Positions 1 through 15,254 of a stretch of 64,000 nucleotides of DNA are shown here, one piece after another. Position 1 is the stretch's first letter. Every line of letters begins with the position of its first letter. Source of the stretch: Allodiplogaster sudhausi (lineage: Eukaryota; Nematoda; Chromadorea; Rhabditida; Diplogasteridae). The stretch covers positions 6,837,001 through 6,901,000 of the forward strand of contig CALZFC010000005.1 in assembly GCA_945643635.1 (NCBI GenBank). Direction: 5' to 3'. A model generated the notes under the pieces. The model was not told the DNA's origin. It saw nothing but the letters and a program-made list of their open reading frames with translations, and searched no databases. Both the position numbers and the translations under genes were made by a program.

Positions 1-326
1 ATCGGCTGTAAAATCTTCCCATGTAAGCCTAACACACTCCCAGTCCTTTTTTCGTAAGATCAGCTCTTCTACAAGGCAGGGAACATCACCATTTCCCTCT
101 CTGTCAACAGAAAGATGGATGACTAGCCCCGTCCATCCAGTCCAATCGCCCCATCAGCACTATCGATTTCTCCCTCGGTCAACCTAGCCGTTCCCCTTTC
201 CAGCGAACACAGCAGACTCTGCCCAGCAGATAAAAACAGAGAAACTAGACAGCCGTTCACTTTTTCGATTCCCGATATGAAACTAGGTCAACCGGATGGC
301 TGAAGGCCGCAAATGACATCCAGTCA

Positions 327-1105
<779 letters not shown>

Positions 1106-1773
1106 GATGAAAAAGGGGGAGTGCCTGACTTGAAAGAGAAGACGATTAACCTTCAGATGCGGGAAAAAAGAAACAAGGAACACGCGTACAGAACACGCGG
1201 CAGGACAAGATAGAAGTGAGCATGCGCTGCATGCAGCAGCTACATTTGTTCTACAGGTGAGCTAACGCGTCCCAACAACTTGGAAACCTTTGATCTGCAA
1301 AAGCGCGCGAATGGCATCCTCCGCGCCAAAAACTACTTGCCGCGTAAACTTCAAAACCTTAGAAGATGCCAAATTCGCATGTTCAAAAGCACTTGTTAGG
1401 AAGCGCTTACGTACTATCGCCGGAAAGGGAATACAACCCAATAATTAGACCTCTCACTCACATAAGGAACCCCTCCTAACGAACTGGAACGCAGCAACGC
1501 AAGGGTCGATCAGAGTTTGCGAAAGATTTCTCGCCCAAAACCGCATCGCTTACCGTTTAAATTTCGCGCCAACCGCATCGCTCGTTTAGCCCCGCCCCAG
1601 CCATCGCTGATTGGTGGATTGCTGTCTTGGCTCCGCCTTTGCTTGGAATGGATTGGTTCTTGTGGAATGGACCTTTCTGAGCAAACGCGCGGGAATGTGC
1701 CCTGATATTCCTCCCTCCCGTTGTTGTTATTGTGAGAAGAAAGTATGTTTTTGCAGTTCCTCCCAGATTAACC
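1106..1773. promoter_or_regulatory. divergent promoter region between two beta-tubulin genes
   Basis: The two beta-tubulin start codons lie 668 bp apart, head to head, with no other gene between them. The stretch should hold both promoters and 5' UTRs and may act as a bidirectional promoter. No TATA box could be placed with confidence. The short ORFs here are not supported. Promoter role is inferred from position only. Confidence 0.5.
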
Positions 1774-4783
<3,010 letters not shown>

Positions 4784-5930
4784 ACTACTGCCACACACCA
4801 ATTGATCTCAATTCCGCTTCCTTTCAACACCTTTGCATCCCTTCTCGTTTCTTTCATCCAGCCTTCGCTTTCTCCGGATCTTTTGATGCGCTACTGAATT
4901 CGGCTGTTTCTCGTCTGGTTTCCTAGCATTTTAAAATAGTATTTAAATTCTTGTTCTCGTAATTTTTTCTAGCATGAGAAGCTCCGAATTTGGTTACATA
5001 TTTTAACACGATGATCTGTTTGAAAGAACAAATGTAGGCTTTTCAGTTTGTTTCTTTTATCGTGCTATGCAAAAGTTGTTGAGCTGGCCTTCTCGTTTTA
5101 TTTTTTTATTTATTAGAGTGGTTGTCCGGAGTGGAGGGAAGGAGAGAGTTTAGTTGGCGAAGAGTTTGACTGCTCTCCCTCGCGAGAACAGTATAGACAT
5201 GGCTGCTGCAGCCTCGTCCCTCTCCATCTCCTTCCCTCACTCTCTCCCTCCCTCTCTCCACTCTCTCCACTCTCTCCTTCCCTCTCTCACTCTCTCCTTC
5301 CCTCTCTCACCCTCTCCGATTCCCAGACACGGCATTCGCTCCTCATGAACAAGATGCTTTTGTTGTGAGCTTTTGCGAGTATTCTCTTATAAAGGTTTTG
5401 ATACGGCTTAAAAATGGATCAAACAGTACATTAGAGATGACAAAAGAGAATGCTAAGCTATTCTGAGGGGACGTTGTTGGTTTGTTTATTGTTTCCTTGA
5501 GTTATGACTCTGGGAACAAGAAGAGTGGCTGACAGATGGTGTATTTCTTTTCGTTGTCAAGAACGTTGACGAACACTGAAGGTTGGGTATGGTTATTGAA
5601 TTGTCAAGTTACCGCTGCGGGAGGGAATGGTGGAGCTGCCACGCGGGAAAGAACACGAACATCCTCTCAAGTGGATATTCTTTCTCTTTTTTCCTTTGCG
5701 ACGATGAAGAACAATCTCATTGTTTGATTGTTTGCCGCACATGGAAGAGCAGGTGCGGGGATCACAGTAAAGGAAGCCAAGGGGAGAGATGAGAGAAAGA
5801 GGAGGAAAGAGTGCACAGGCAGAGAAAGTATCTGCCATATCGGTTCGCGTCGGCTTGTGGTTGTTGACGCAGCTTGATTTTGTGCATCCGGGAGAATTGT
5901 GTGAAAATGAAGAGCGATAGAGGAGGAGGA
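4784..5930. other. spacer downstream of beta-tubulin
   Basis: No gene is supported. It contains the tubulin 3' flank, an irregular CTCC/CTCT tract at about 5215-5330, and otherwise unique sequence. ORFs here are short and lack splice context. Confidence 0.5.
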
Positions 5931-5941
5931 GCATGGTGAGC

Positions 5942-5944
<3 letters not shown>

Positions 5945-5994
<50 letters not shown>

Positions 5995-6061
5995 GGGGAG
6001 GGAGAGAGAGACTTCAGACAATTATGATATGGAATGAGAGCGGGAGCTAAATAATAGAGGA

Positions 6062-6109
<48 letters not shown>

Positions 6110-6113
6110 GAGA

Positions 6114-6144
<31 letters not shown>

Positions 6145-6283
6145 GGACTGAGAGGGGGGAGACGAAACAATGGCCGAAGGGCTAGCAGAGGACAGTCGCG
6201 GAAGAGGCTCACTTGGTGTTTCGTCGAATTAGTGACATCCAGATTCGCCCATTCATTTGGTTGATTTTTAGGGTTTAACGAAT

Positions 6284-6325
<42 letters not shown>

Positions 6326-6358
6326 TAAATGGAGAGTGAGAGGGAGAGAATGTTCCAA

Positions 6359-6395
<37 letters not shown>

Positions 6396-6440
6396 AAGAG
6401 AGAGAGGGAGAGAGAGAGAAAGAAATAAAGAGAGAAAGAG
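5945..6440. repeat. (GA)n microsatellite cluster
   Basis: Several long GA runs (about 5945-5990, 6066-6145, 6290-6324, 6361-6430) are separated by short unique segments, directly upstream of the bHLH gene. The long minus-strand ORF across them is a Ser-Leu artefact of the CT repeat. Confidence 0.9.
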
Positions 6441-6478
6441 TAGAAATTGATAAGTAGTATATAGATAGAAGTCCACCG

Positions 6479-7423
6479 ATGGCCTTCATCGCGACTCCGG
6501 CCTTCTCTAATCTCTATTCAAGTAATCTCCTCTCTATAGCCCAGATGGCGCCACAGGTTATCATCTCTTTTTACAGTGCGTGGGAGGGATTCTGTTCTCT
6601 ATTTATGATGATACTTCTCAATCTCTATGGTTATCAGGCCGTGGCCGCGCTATCCGCCGTATCCGAACCGACAGAGTCCGAAACCAGGACTTCTTCCTCT
6701 GTTTATCACAACCAAACAGCTAGGAGCAGTGATGGTTAGTTTGTACCTTTCACGCACTAGTTGGTAATAATATTAGTACTATACAGGTAGTCCGGCCGCT
6801 AAACAAAAGAAGCTTCTGGACCCCTTCGACCCGGATGCCAGTGTCCCTCTTCCTCATCAACTCGAGGACCAGTTTGGGTTGGCACTTTCTTTTTTGCAGA
6901 GCGCTTAAGAATAGAACCCGTATAATACAATATTTTCCTCAAACACCTACCCATCTCAAAGAACTTATTAAAAATAGTAAAACTCCCTCTAATGGAACAA
7001 CACAGTTTGTTGTACACGCTTGTAAGGAGACACTTCTGATGAGGAAGAGAGATGAAGAAATTGTGCGGTTCCATCTTCCATTTCTGATCCCAATTTTCAC
7101 TGTTTTGTGTAATTTGAAATGAAGTTTGATGATATGTACATAAAATAGATTCCCGGCGAAGGCCTTACTTATACTATATATGTACATACATACATACATA
7201 CTTGCTTTATTCTTGAATTTTCAGCCCGTTCACAACTTCAGTGTGGAAAAGGAACGAGCGAGAACGGTACCGAGTTCGTTGTGTAAATGATGGATACGAA
7301 CGACTGAGAAGACATCTGCCACTGGCTGATGGGTCAGTTAGAAAGAATTGGAAGGAAACATTGAGAGAGACTTAGACTAAGAAAGATAATAGAGAGCGAG
7401 AATGAGATGAAGAGAAGAGAGAT

Positions 7424-7468
<45 letters not shown>

Positions 7469-7767
7469 CAGCTGAAGAGAGAAAGAACGGCTTGAGAGAG
7501 AAGCGAATCTCGAAGGTGGACACTCTCCGCTTGGCAGTCCGCTACATACGTCACTTGGACGCAGTTCTTACTCAGCCGCAGCATCTTCTTCAATGCAGGT
7601 TTCTATTATACACATTATCATTGGCTTGCTTTATTTGACTACAACACTACATATTTTCTCTTTTTAGTTGTTTTGATCGCTTTTGTGAGGAGAGCGAAGG
7701 GAATGTCAGCGTGATGCTCCGCGACGGAGTCGATCGCATTCGATACAACTCTGCCTCTTCTTCCTGA
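6479..7767 (+). CDS. achaete-scute-like bHLH transcription factor (about 190 aa)
   Basis: Six exons: 6479-6556, 6638-6734, 6787-6871 (or 6877), 7225-7332, 7497-7598, 7668-7767. The joined frame gives 189 or 191 aa. The basic region plus helix 1 (RNERERYRVRCVNDGYERLR, exon 4) joins exactly to loop and helix 2 (EKRISKVDTLRLAVRYI, exon 5). The NERER...RVRCVN and KVDTLR signatures are those of the achaete-scute family, closest in pattern to the ASCL3/4/5 type. It should dimerise with an E protein, bind E-boxes and act in the nucleus in cell-fate choice. Sequence before the bHLH is not recognisable. Intron 1 is 81 bp, stopless and a multiple of three, so retention would only insert 27 residues. 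A (GA)n run fills the intron between the two halves of the bHLH. Confidence 0.88.
7423..7467. repeat. (GA)n run in bHLH intron 4
   Basis: About 45 bp of near-pure GA lie between the basic/helix-1 exon and the helix-2 exon. The intron's acceptor is an AG within a purine-rich flank (AG at 7495-7496), with no pyrimidine tract. Confidence 0.85.
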
Positions 7768-8179
7768 ATGATTCTCCTTCCTCTATTCACTCTATTATTG
7801 TTATGTGAGTTTGAGTATTATGTGAGCTATGCAGGGTTCGATCTTATTTCGGGATATTTAAATGTGCAAGATACATATTATATACATATTTGATGTGTAC
7901 ATACATAAATGTACATGACACACGCAACTTGTATCGACTGTCTCTGCCAACACGGAGTTGTTGATAAGACTGAGAGAAAGTACAGATCAGTTGGTCGGAA
8001 AAGTCTCCTTTAGTCAAGCATAATTATTGCAACAATCAACGGCGTCTTGGAAATAATGTTTTCTTATTGTTATCAGAGCTATAAAATACAATACAATAAT
8101 GAAATTTGAGCGAAAGGCTATTTCCCTGACTGCAGTAAGCTTTCTGAGGCTTCGATGTCTCTCATCTTCTGCAAACGAA
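7768..8179. other. convergent intergenic spacer
   Basis: Lies between the stop of the bHLH gene (+) and the stop of the prominin-like gene (-). AT-rich, with TACATA-type tracts near 7885-7915. No gene was seen. Confidence 0.5.
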
Positions 8180-9200
8180 TCAAGTGTAAACATTAAAAAA
8201 AGAAGACGAAGCGTAAAATGCGCGTGCCTTGATCTCGTCCTTGGGCTTGCAGCAAGGACAAGTCAGACCCGATTCCTTCAACGCATAGATCACTACGTAC
8301 AAGGCAAGGAATATCACGGCGGCAGGGATGAGGAATCGACTTGTGGAGAGAAGGTCTGCGGCTGAGCTTACCTGGACTCAAACAAATTAATTAAATGATA
8401 ATAAGATCTAAATGACTCTTATAAAATGAACCTCTCTCCTCTTCTCTCTCTCTTTCTCTCTCTCTCCTCTCCCTCCATCTCTTCTCTCTCTCTCTCCCTC
8501 TCTCTCTCACTTGCCCTCTCTCACCCTCGCTTGTTGTCACTCTCCCTTTCTTACTCACCGTTCGATTCACTTCCGCAGTAACGTTGGTGATTAGGAATTC
8601 AACCTTAGAAAGAAAGAGAGTGAACATGAATAGGGGAATACCAAACATAAAATGTGAAGAGAGCGAACTCTGTCAGAAATGCGAAGGGCGGAAGAGCCGA
8701 GCGCAGCGATTTGTTCTCTGATATCCGAAGTCAATCCAACCGTCTCGTTGGCAATCAAACCGACACTCTCAAGACAATCAAAAGAACAACTCGAAGACAT
8801 GAACCAAATGAGAAAACCTCTTCGATATTGACGAGAGCATCAGAATCGAAGTTGATCTGCAGTCCGCTTCCTCTCTTCGACATTCGAAGATAACAATATT
8901 ATCCAAGGGGAATGTTTTCCCGAAGCGATGGAAACAAGATTGAGTCGATTGCTGCGTGCACGCGGACTGTCGTGTTCCTTATCACCTGGCCACCTCATCC
9001 ATTCCCTCTTTCAGCTCAAGCCACTCTCATCGATTGCTTTATTCAAATCGGCGCATAAGAATTGATTCATCTGAGCAAGAAACGTGACTAGAACCAAGAG
9101 AAAAAGATAAAGCGGAGGACAAGCTAGAGATTACAACATTGAAGTCGTTTCCGCATTCGAAGAGCGAGGCCAGAGTGAAGTCGAAAAGAGTCCCGTTCGT
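8180..9200 (-). CDS. prominin-like C-terminal membrane segment, 5' end unresolved
   Basis: Six exons join in frame: 9200-9138, 9014-8986, 8872-8818, 8767-8669, 8603-8559, 8371-8180. The product has an extracellular-type helical region with several possible N-glycosylation sites (NGT, NET, NVT, NRT), then one clear membrane helix (RFLIPAAVIFLALYVVIYAL) and a short tail with CPCC. Order and spacing resemble the last extracellular loop and final membrane segment of prominins (a motif like GLQINFDSD, then helices, then LIPAVIF). The resemblance is weak and was judged by eye. A prominin has about 800 aa and five membrane segments. The upstream part cannot fit, because the TTC38 stop codon is only 118 bp away. 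No start codon with a signal peptide was found. It may be a truncated paralogue, a short novel membrane protein or a gene fragment, but the open, phase-consistent exons argue against long decay. Confidence 0.4.
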
Positions 9201-9317
9201 CTAAGACGAACCTAAATTACATCGACATTCATTATCATCATATTGTTACGTACATAGATGCCATTTATCTACCTATCAACTGCAGTGTATGATTATTATT
9301 ATTTTATAATGAAATGC

Positions 9318-10195
9318 CTAAAAATTGGCGATAGCAACTGACACGGCTTCACTTCTGAGTTTCTCGTCTCCTGATAAGATGCAGGCATGAAGCATCGTTT
9401 GCACGAAGACATCATTCTCAAAACATTAGCTCCTTAGTGGATGGGAAAGTGAAGAAGGAGGAGGAAGAGAGTTGTACTACCTGAGCATGGCTTCCTCCGA
9501 TGGAGAAGATCTGCTTACGAATGGAGAGAAGCTTCTTGGCCGATCTTTCATAATCTTCGTCCGCAAAAGCTTGCATTCCTCGTACAACGATTCGCCAATC
9601 GCTGCGCATACTTTCTGGTTGTTGTTGGCAGGTCCATTCCTGAAGATATTTCACTTTTCTTGCAAAGTTTTGACTTCGTTCCGATATAAAACAAATAAAA
9701 GCAAACTTGACGAATTTATGAAGAGATTCGCAGAGAGTTTTCTCTTCTTCTTGCTGTCCTGATTTCTTGAGGATCATTCCGAAGTGGACATCATTGAAGA
9801 TGAGAGAGTGCTCGTGCAAATGAGAAGTCAGAGAAGGAAGAGATCTCCATCTGCAAAAGAGAAGCAGAGAGATAGAGAGAAAATAGGAGTAAATGTCGAG
9901 GGCGTGATTTAGGCAACCTTTCTTTGCCGACGTTAACACCTTCCAATTCCAGGCGCCAGAGAAGGGAAGCCGCGTCCACAATGTCCAGCATTCCTTCTGA
10001 ATCACGCGAACGACGACCGATTTCACTGGAAGAATGGAAGGGAATGAGAATTAAGAAGGAGCAGAATACAGACAATTTTCAGCTACCACTCACTTATCAA
10101 ACAGGCTCAGTGCCGTCTCGTACTCTCCATCGTCCATGGCAAAGAGTGAGCGGTGCCAGAAGTTGTGGCATGCCAGCATGTAGCATGGCTGGAAA

Positions 10196-10240
<45 letters not shown>

Positions 10241-10530
10241 AAAGGGTTAGTAGAGCAGAGACAGACCGAGAGTGAGAGAGAGAGAGAGAAAGGAAGGAAT
10301 AAGATGAAAGAGACAGAAAGAGAAGACATGTAAAAGATGTCAGACCTCCCAATCGCGGACGGTGCTGTCCATGTGTCGTGCTCCTTCACTGTTTCTCCCT
10401 TGCATCTCGAAGACATGAGCCAGAGCGTGAGTTGCCCAACAGTCCTCGCGCCGTAGTGAAAGTGCCTAGAGGAAGAAGGGTTTATATGTACAGAGATCTC
10501 CATCTGGTCATCTCGCCCTCTCTCTCTCGT

Positions 10531-10579
<49 letters not shown>

Positions 10580-10719
10580 GTGTCTCTCTATGATCCTCGC
10601 TCTATCTCTTGCTCTCTCTCTATGTCTCTGTCGCTCGCTTTACTTCTCTCTATCTGCTTCTCGCCTTACCACTCTCTCTAACTATCTCTCCCTCTCTCTC
10701 TTTCTCTCCCTCTTTCTCT

Positions 10720-10762
<43 letters not shown>

Positions 10763-11916
10763 CTCACAAACCGTCCTGGCTGCCTTTTCTGCATCAGCAT
10801 AATCTCCACACTCTTCGAGTCCAAAAGCGTGCATTCCAAAGAGATAGCTGAAATGGCCAAGTGTGTGTTCAATTCCAATGCCATTCCTGCTACCTCCTCA
10901 TCGGTTCGTCTTCTCTCCACTTCTGAATCACTCGTCCTACGCTGTCCTTCAAACAATTTATATTTAATGGAGAATGTTTTCACCAGACCAACTCTTTTTC
11001 CTCTCGAATTTCCGCTGAAGAAGTAGGAATCATGTGCGAATTTGATGGCAAGGAGATCATTTGGATGATCACTGAGAATCTCCTCCCATGTTTGCTCCGC
11101 TTCTGGGAGATATCTGGACAAGAATAAAAAGGTCTCGAAGAACGAAAAGGAAATATAAGGAAACAATCAAAAAAGAAGATGAAAAATGGAAAGAAGTTGA
11201 TGTCTGTCAAAGAAAAGAGAAACGATAGCAACAGCGAACACGTGGATGAATGAAGAAAAAGAAGGAACCCTCTGGCGAAGAGAGCGACTGCCTTTGCATG
11301 CTTCTTCTCCCGATCATTCCCACACTTCTCGGCCAGCAACTCCATCTCAGTAACCTGAAGCATTGTGGAATCAGAAGGGGGAAAGAGGGTCAGAATGAAT
11401 GGAACCTGCTGGTTGAAGAGCGGAACGGTCAGAGCACAACTTCCACTGCCCATGGCATGCAATCCAACAGTGAAAACTCGCGCCAGAACTATCAACAATA
11501 ATATTCTTCTTTTGTTTGGAGAAAAAGGAACAAAGTGGGCATTCTAAGAAGGAAAAAAGGCTACCGGCGTCTTCATCGGCGGCGATCATTTTCTGCATCG
11601 TCTGGGACAAGCCTCCCAGCTGGGCATTATCCCTGCAAATACTTTCTCTCTTCAGTCTACAAACCCATGCTTGTGATGCTTTCCACTCGAAAGTCAAAAG
11701 GGGAAAAGAGAAGAAGACCTCCAAGAGACGAGTTGCCGAAGGGCGCCATCCAGAAGGCGTGCACTCTCGTTCGACGTTGTACTCAACTCCAGTCCAGCTG
11801 CTCGCCAGCCCTTTCAGTAAACAGGAACATACGAGGAAGTTCACAATCAAAATGGAAGGAACGAAATGAATGAGAACCTCACACTCCCTGAGATTCTCCG
11901 CACACCACTCGGCCAT
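9318..11916 (-). CDS. TTC38: tetratricopeptide repeat protein 38 (437 aa)
   Basis: Fourteen exons in phase: 11916-11883, 11797-11719, 11632-11565, 11488-11406, 11354-11269, 11113-10989, 10936-10894, 10847-10772, 10465-10346, 10188-10094, 10025-9918, 9850-9712, 9639-9481, 9416-9318. They sum to 1,314 nt. Diagnostic stretches are GLELSTTSNESARLLDGALR near the N-terminus, LSDHPNDLLAIKFAHDSYFF, SYLFGMHAFGLEECGDY, YMLACHNFWHRSLF, LIFNDVHFGM and the C-terminal FSIGGSHAQ/NDVFVQTMLHAC. These follow the vertebrate TTC38 order throughout. The protein is a helical TPR-type repeat protein with no well-established biochemical role. The C-terminus stops shortly after the NDVF stretch, about 30 residues shorter than the human protein as I recall it. 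Two introns carry GA or CT runs. Confidence 0.93.
10201..10755. repeat. (GA)n and (CT)n runs in TTC38 introns
   Basis: A GA run at about 10199-10237 lies in one intron. CT runs at about 10534-10573 and 10724-10757 lie in another. The strand orientation differs between the two introns, so they are independent repeats. Exon 10465-10346 of TTC38 lies between them. Confidence 0.85.
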
Positions 11917-12290
11917 GCGGGAAGTTGGCAGACGATTCCTTCTAAATTACTTTCCTCTTCTAAATCAGAAAGAGTTTCGATATGAGAGATTAAATTATGG
12001 TGATCTTAGTATGAATAGGACAAGCACGATTCAGCTACTTTTATAGGAGTAGCCAGGACAACGTTTTCACTGAAAGATAAGAGCAGACAGATAAGGAGAG
12101 GGAGACAGACAAGAACTCTTCCGACCTCTATCACAAGCCAATCTACACGGAGGGAAAGCTGGAGAATACAAGTTACTCGTGGCTAGACAAAAGCGATTTT
12201 TACAGGATTGGAAGGAGAGCGAGCAGAGAGAGTGAGAGAAAAGAGAAAGAGAGAGGCAGAGATAGATAGAGATAGAGAAATAGAGGGGGA

Positions 12291-12330
<40 letters not shown>

Positions 12331-12539
12331 GAGATGGCAGAGACTAGGGAGAAAGAAGGAGACAGAATAGCAAAAAAGTAATAAGAAGACAAAAGTAGTC
12401 AGAAATTTAAAAAAAGGGTAAAGAGAAGGAGATAATGGCCTGGAAAGGACAGCTGCAAGACGAGAATTAACAGTCACACGGCAAAGCTGTGTGTGGTCAA
12501 AAAATTACAGATTGTTTGAAAATTATGCCAAATGAAAGG

Positions 12540-12610
12540 AAGAGAGAGACAGAGACAGAGAGACAGAGGCAGAGAGAGAGAGAGAGAGAGACAGTGAGAT
12601 AGAGAGAGAG

Positions 12611-12660
<50 letters not shown>
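12540..12660. repeat. (GA)n microsatellite
   Basis: About 120 bp of GA/GACA repeat. The longest uninterrupted GA stretch is about 12616-12659. Confidence 0.9.
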
Positions 12661-12663
<3 letters not shown>

Positions 12664-12749
12664 AAGAGTGGAGCGAGTGGAGCACATTGAGTGATCACAA
12701 TGTATGAAAAAGCTGCACAAAGGTTGTCATGAGCACAAAGAGTCTAGTT

Positions 12750-13540
12750 TCAAATGGAAGAATAATGGTGGCTTCTTCGGCCATTTGAGTCGAAACGAGA
12801 ACGGAACGTCGTCAAGTATGAGTGTGCAATTTTTTCCACTTGTAAAATCAATTGGCAAAAATTTAACATTGCTATGCTAAACATGTAATCTAAAACATTT
12901 AGGAAAAAATAGACTAATATATGTATATATATATACATATATACATATAATAATAATAAGAGTAATCAAATATTTTAATCGAATGGCTTGGACCTTAAGT
13001 TGCTCAGGAACAGAACTGAACTATCATTTCAACACTTTTCAGGTTAAAGGTCACTCTGTCTTCATCTGTTTCTCTCTCTCTCTCTCTCTCTCTCTCATTC
13101 TCTTTCTCCTTTTCTCCTCTGACAAGCATGCATCATTCCAAATAGCATGAATACCACGTGTAATCGTTGCCTCGTGCTCAGAGAGTGGTCAACAGCGCCC
13201 CGTTAGCTTTGCAACAGACAAATGCACTCTCTAACTCGCCCTCTCCTTCTTTCTCTGTCTTCCTCTCTTCCTCGCTTCTGTTGTTGTCCACTAACACTGC
13301 ACCATGCAGTACATGATAGAGAAGATCCACATGGCACGCTTGGCCAATGTTCATTGACACTGAGAGTGGGAAGAAGTGAACTGAGTTCATGACTGGAGTA
13401 CTGCAAGAGTTAAGTAATGGAGTACAATTGCAGTTAGTTGTATTCTGAGACAGCCAAATAGTCTGAAGAATGCGGCGATAGTCCTTACGTCGGAACTTCA
13501 CGTTCCAATTTGTCCTTATTCTATGTTTCTTGAATCAAAA
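12750..13540 (-). other. possible minus-strand exons, unrecognised
   Basis: Exon-like pieces lie at about 13537-13500 (ending at a good GTAAGG donor) and about 13405-13310 (after a TTGCAG acceptor, with in-frame YSSHELSSLLPTLSVNEHWP). A third open piece lies at 12838-12750 and ends in a stop. Linking the first two needs a short middle exon. No family was recognised and the joins are speculative. It could instead be chance open frame. Confidence 0.2.
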
Positions 13541-14077
13541 GAAGAAGAAAGTTATGCTATAGAAAGTGACAGGGAGGGAAAGAGAAGGCATAGAATAGAG
13601 AATAGAGCGAGATTTGGTAAGGGCTTTTTTAGAAACAGGATGTTGGAAGAGATAAACTAGATAACCAAAGCATCATTCTACATCTTTATCTTCCCTTTTC
13701 CTCCCCACTCTCCCTTTCAGAGTACTCTATTTTACATTTATATCCTTTTTTATCCACTCATCATTTCCTCTTCTCCAGGTCCCCCTTTTACATTGAAAAT
13801 CTTCAGAACAACTATACTGCTTATCTTTTCCGTCGTGTTTCTCTTCTTTTCTTCATCGCCTTTCTCCTCCTTTCAAATCCATTAGTTGCCTAGTGGCCGC
13901 TTCTCACCTTTTCCCCATAGTATTTCCTTAGGATTCTAAATACAAACTTTAGTTCTCAAAAGTCGATTTTTCCCGTTCCGGGTCGACAGATTTGTAGCAC
14001 CTGCCCATTAATGCATGTCTCATAAAACTACCGAATTAAGGGAGCGGAAGGAAGAGAGGAGTATGGGAGAGAGTGAG

Positions 14078-14088
14078 AGATAAAGAGT

Positions 14089-14160
<72 letters not shown>
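14078..14160. repeat. (GA)n microsatellite
   Basis: About 80 bp of GA repeat with GAAA interruptions, 0.5 kb upstream of the cysteine-rich peptide gene. Confidence 0.88.
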
Positions 14161-14162
<2 letters not shown>

Positions 14163-14673
14163 CAAGAGTGCCATACTGTTTCCCTAGCTCTCGTCCTTCC
14201 TCACCATCATCTCTCCGCCTAACTTCCTCATCCTCTCAGACAAACCTTTCCGAGCCCGGTCTGGCCAGCGCTAAATGTTCGCTAGAGCATATTCCCTTGT
14301 AACAACTCAGTTTAACCTGTTAGAATGACAAGGGAGACAATTACTTAAAGGCCCCATCCCCTACACGATTTTCCAAAGAGTGCAGCACTCTCTTCTCTCT
14401 TCCCTTGTTCAGACTCCATCCCCTTCTTAGTTTCTAGTCTCGCAGGAACCGCGTGCAGTCGCCTCAGCGGTTTTCTTCCTTCTCCGTTTCTGCCCCTTTA
14501 ACAAGCCCCTTAAGCTTTTCAAACAATTAATTTTGACAGAAATTGTCATCGGGTCTCATCGATACTATATTTGCCATCGGAGGAACTGTGTGAAAAAGAT
14601 GCAGATATCTCAGAATGCGTATAAATTGTGAAAAGTTCTCTCATTGTAGAAGTTGGAAGATCAGGCTGGATCG

Positions 14674-15254
14674 ATGGGAGGAGGCACTGCAGTAACTGCT
14701 CTTCTTCTTTCTTCCCTCCTCCGTTCTTCACTGTCAGTGATGGAGATCATCGGGGTCTACTAATCACCTGATTCTTTCAGAGCTATTTGCACTAGTTACG
14801 ATCACCAGGAATGCGACGAATTGTGCAAGTCCGACTCGTTCTGGTGCGCTTTCTGCTAATAAGTACACCAAGAGAGAAGTAAAAGAGATCGTGAATGAAT
14901 GATTTAAATGTGAAGGTATGGCCACTGCACCGGCTGGGACGGCATAAACTTCTCGTGTTCCTGCTTTGAATACAAGCCGCCCCTGAGGGGAGAGGCCTGC
15001 AAGACGAAGCAGCAGTTCTGCAAGGCCAAGTGCAAGTCCAGAGTCAGTCTCTCCCTTCTGCTACACTCATCATTCGTAGTTTCTTGCAGGGAGAAGAGGG
15101 TGGCTTTTGCTATCCCCAAAGTGATCGGAATGGGGGGAGAGAGCGAACAGGCTGCGAGTGTTTCAAGCAGTTACCGAGTGACTTACTGCGTAGGAGGAGG
15201 GAAGTGAGGGTGGAGAGAACAGTCAAGATCGTCGCTTCTGCTCCTCCGCCGTAA
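14674..15254 (+). CDS. secreted protein with two tandem CS-alpha/beta (defensin/toxin-fold) domains (137 aa)
   Basis: Four exons: 14674-14732, 14781-14843, 14916-15042, 15090-15254 (414 nt). The N-terminus is a short hydrophobic signal peptide (ALLLSSLL core). The mature part holds two cysteine blocks with the cysteine-stabilised alpha/beta pattern C..CxxxC..GxC..CxC. Domain 1 spacing is C-7-C-3-C-9-C-9-C-1-C, with GHC before the fourth cysteine. Domain 2 spacing is C-6-C-3-C-9-C-14-C-1-C, with GFC. All 12 cysteines fit, so three disulfides per domain are expected. This fold is used by invertebrate defensins, drosomycins and scorpion-type toxins; the sequence alone does not say which. The tail is basic (LRRRREVRVER) and ends in PPP. 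Introns are 47-72 bp. Target and activity are unknown. Antimicrobial use is a guess from the fold. Confidence 0.75.

Larger units (their letters stand above)
11917..14673. other. GA-rich intergenic region, no firm gene
   Basis: Spacer between TTC38 (-) and the cysteine-rich peptide gene (+). It holds GA tracts (about 12294-12327, 12540-12660, 14078-14160), a CT tract (about 13070-13098) and TATATACATA tracts near 12915-12950. One possible exon cluster on the minus strand is listed separately. The remainder shows no coding signal. Confidence 0.5.

Noticed and set aside
5667..6476. 269-aa minus-strand open frame
   Set aside because: Composed of Ser-Leu runs read from the CT strand of GA microsatellites; no splice or family evidence.
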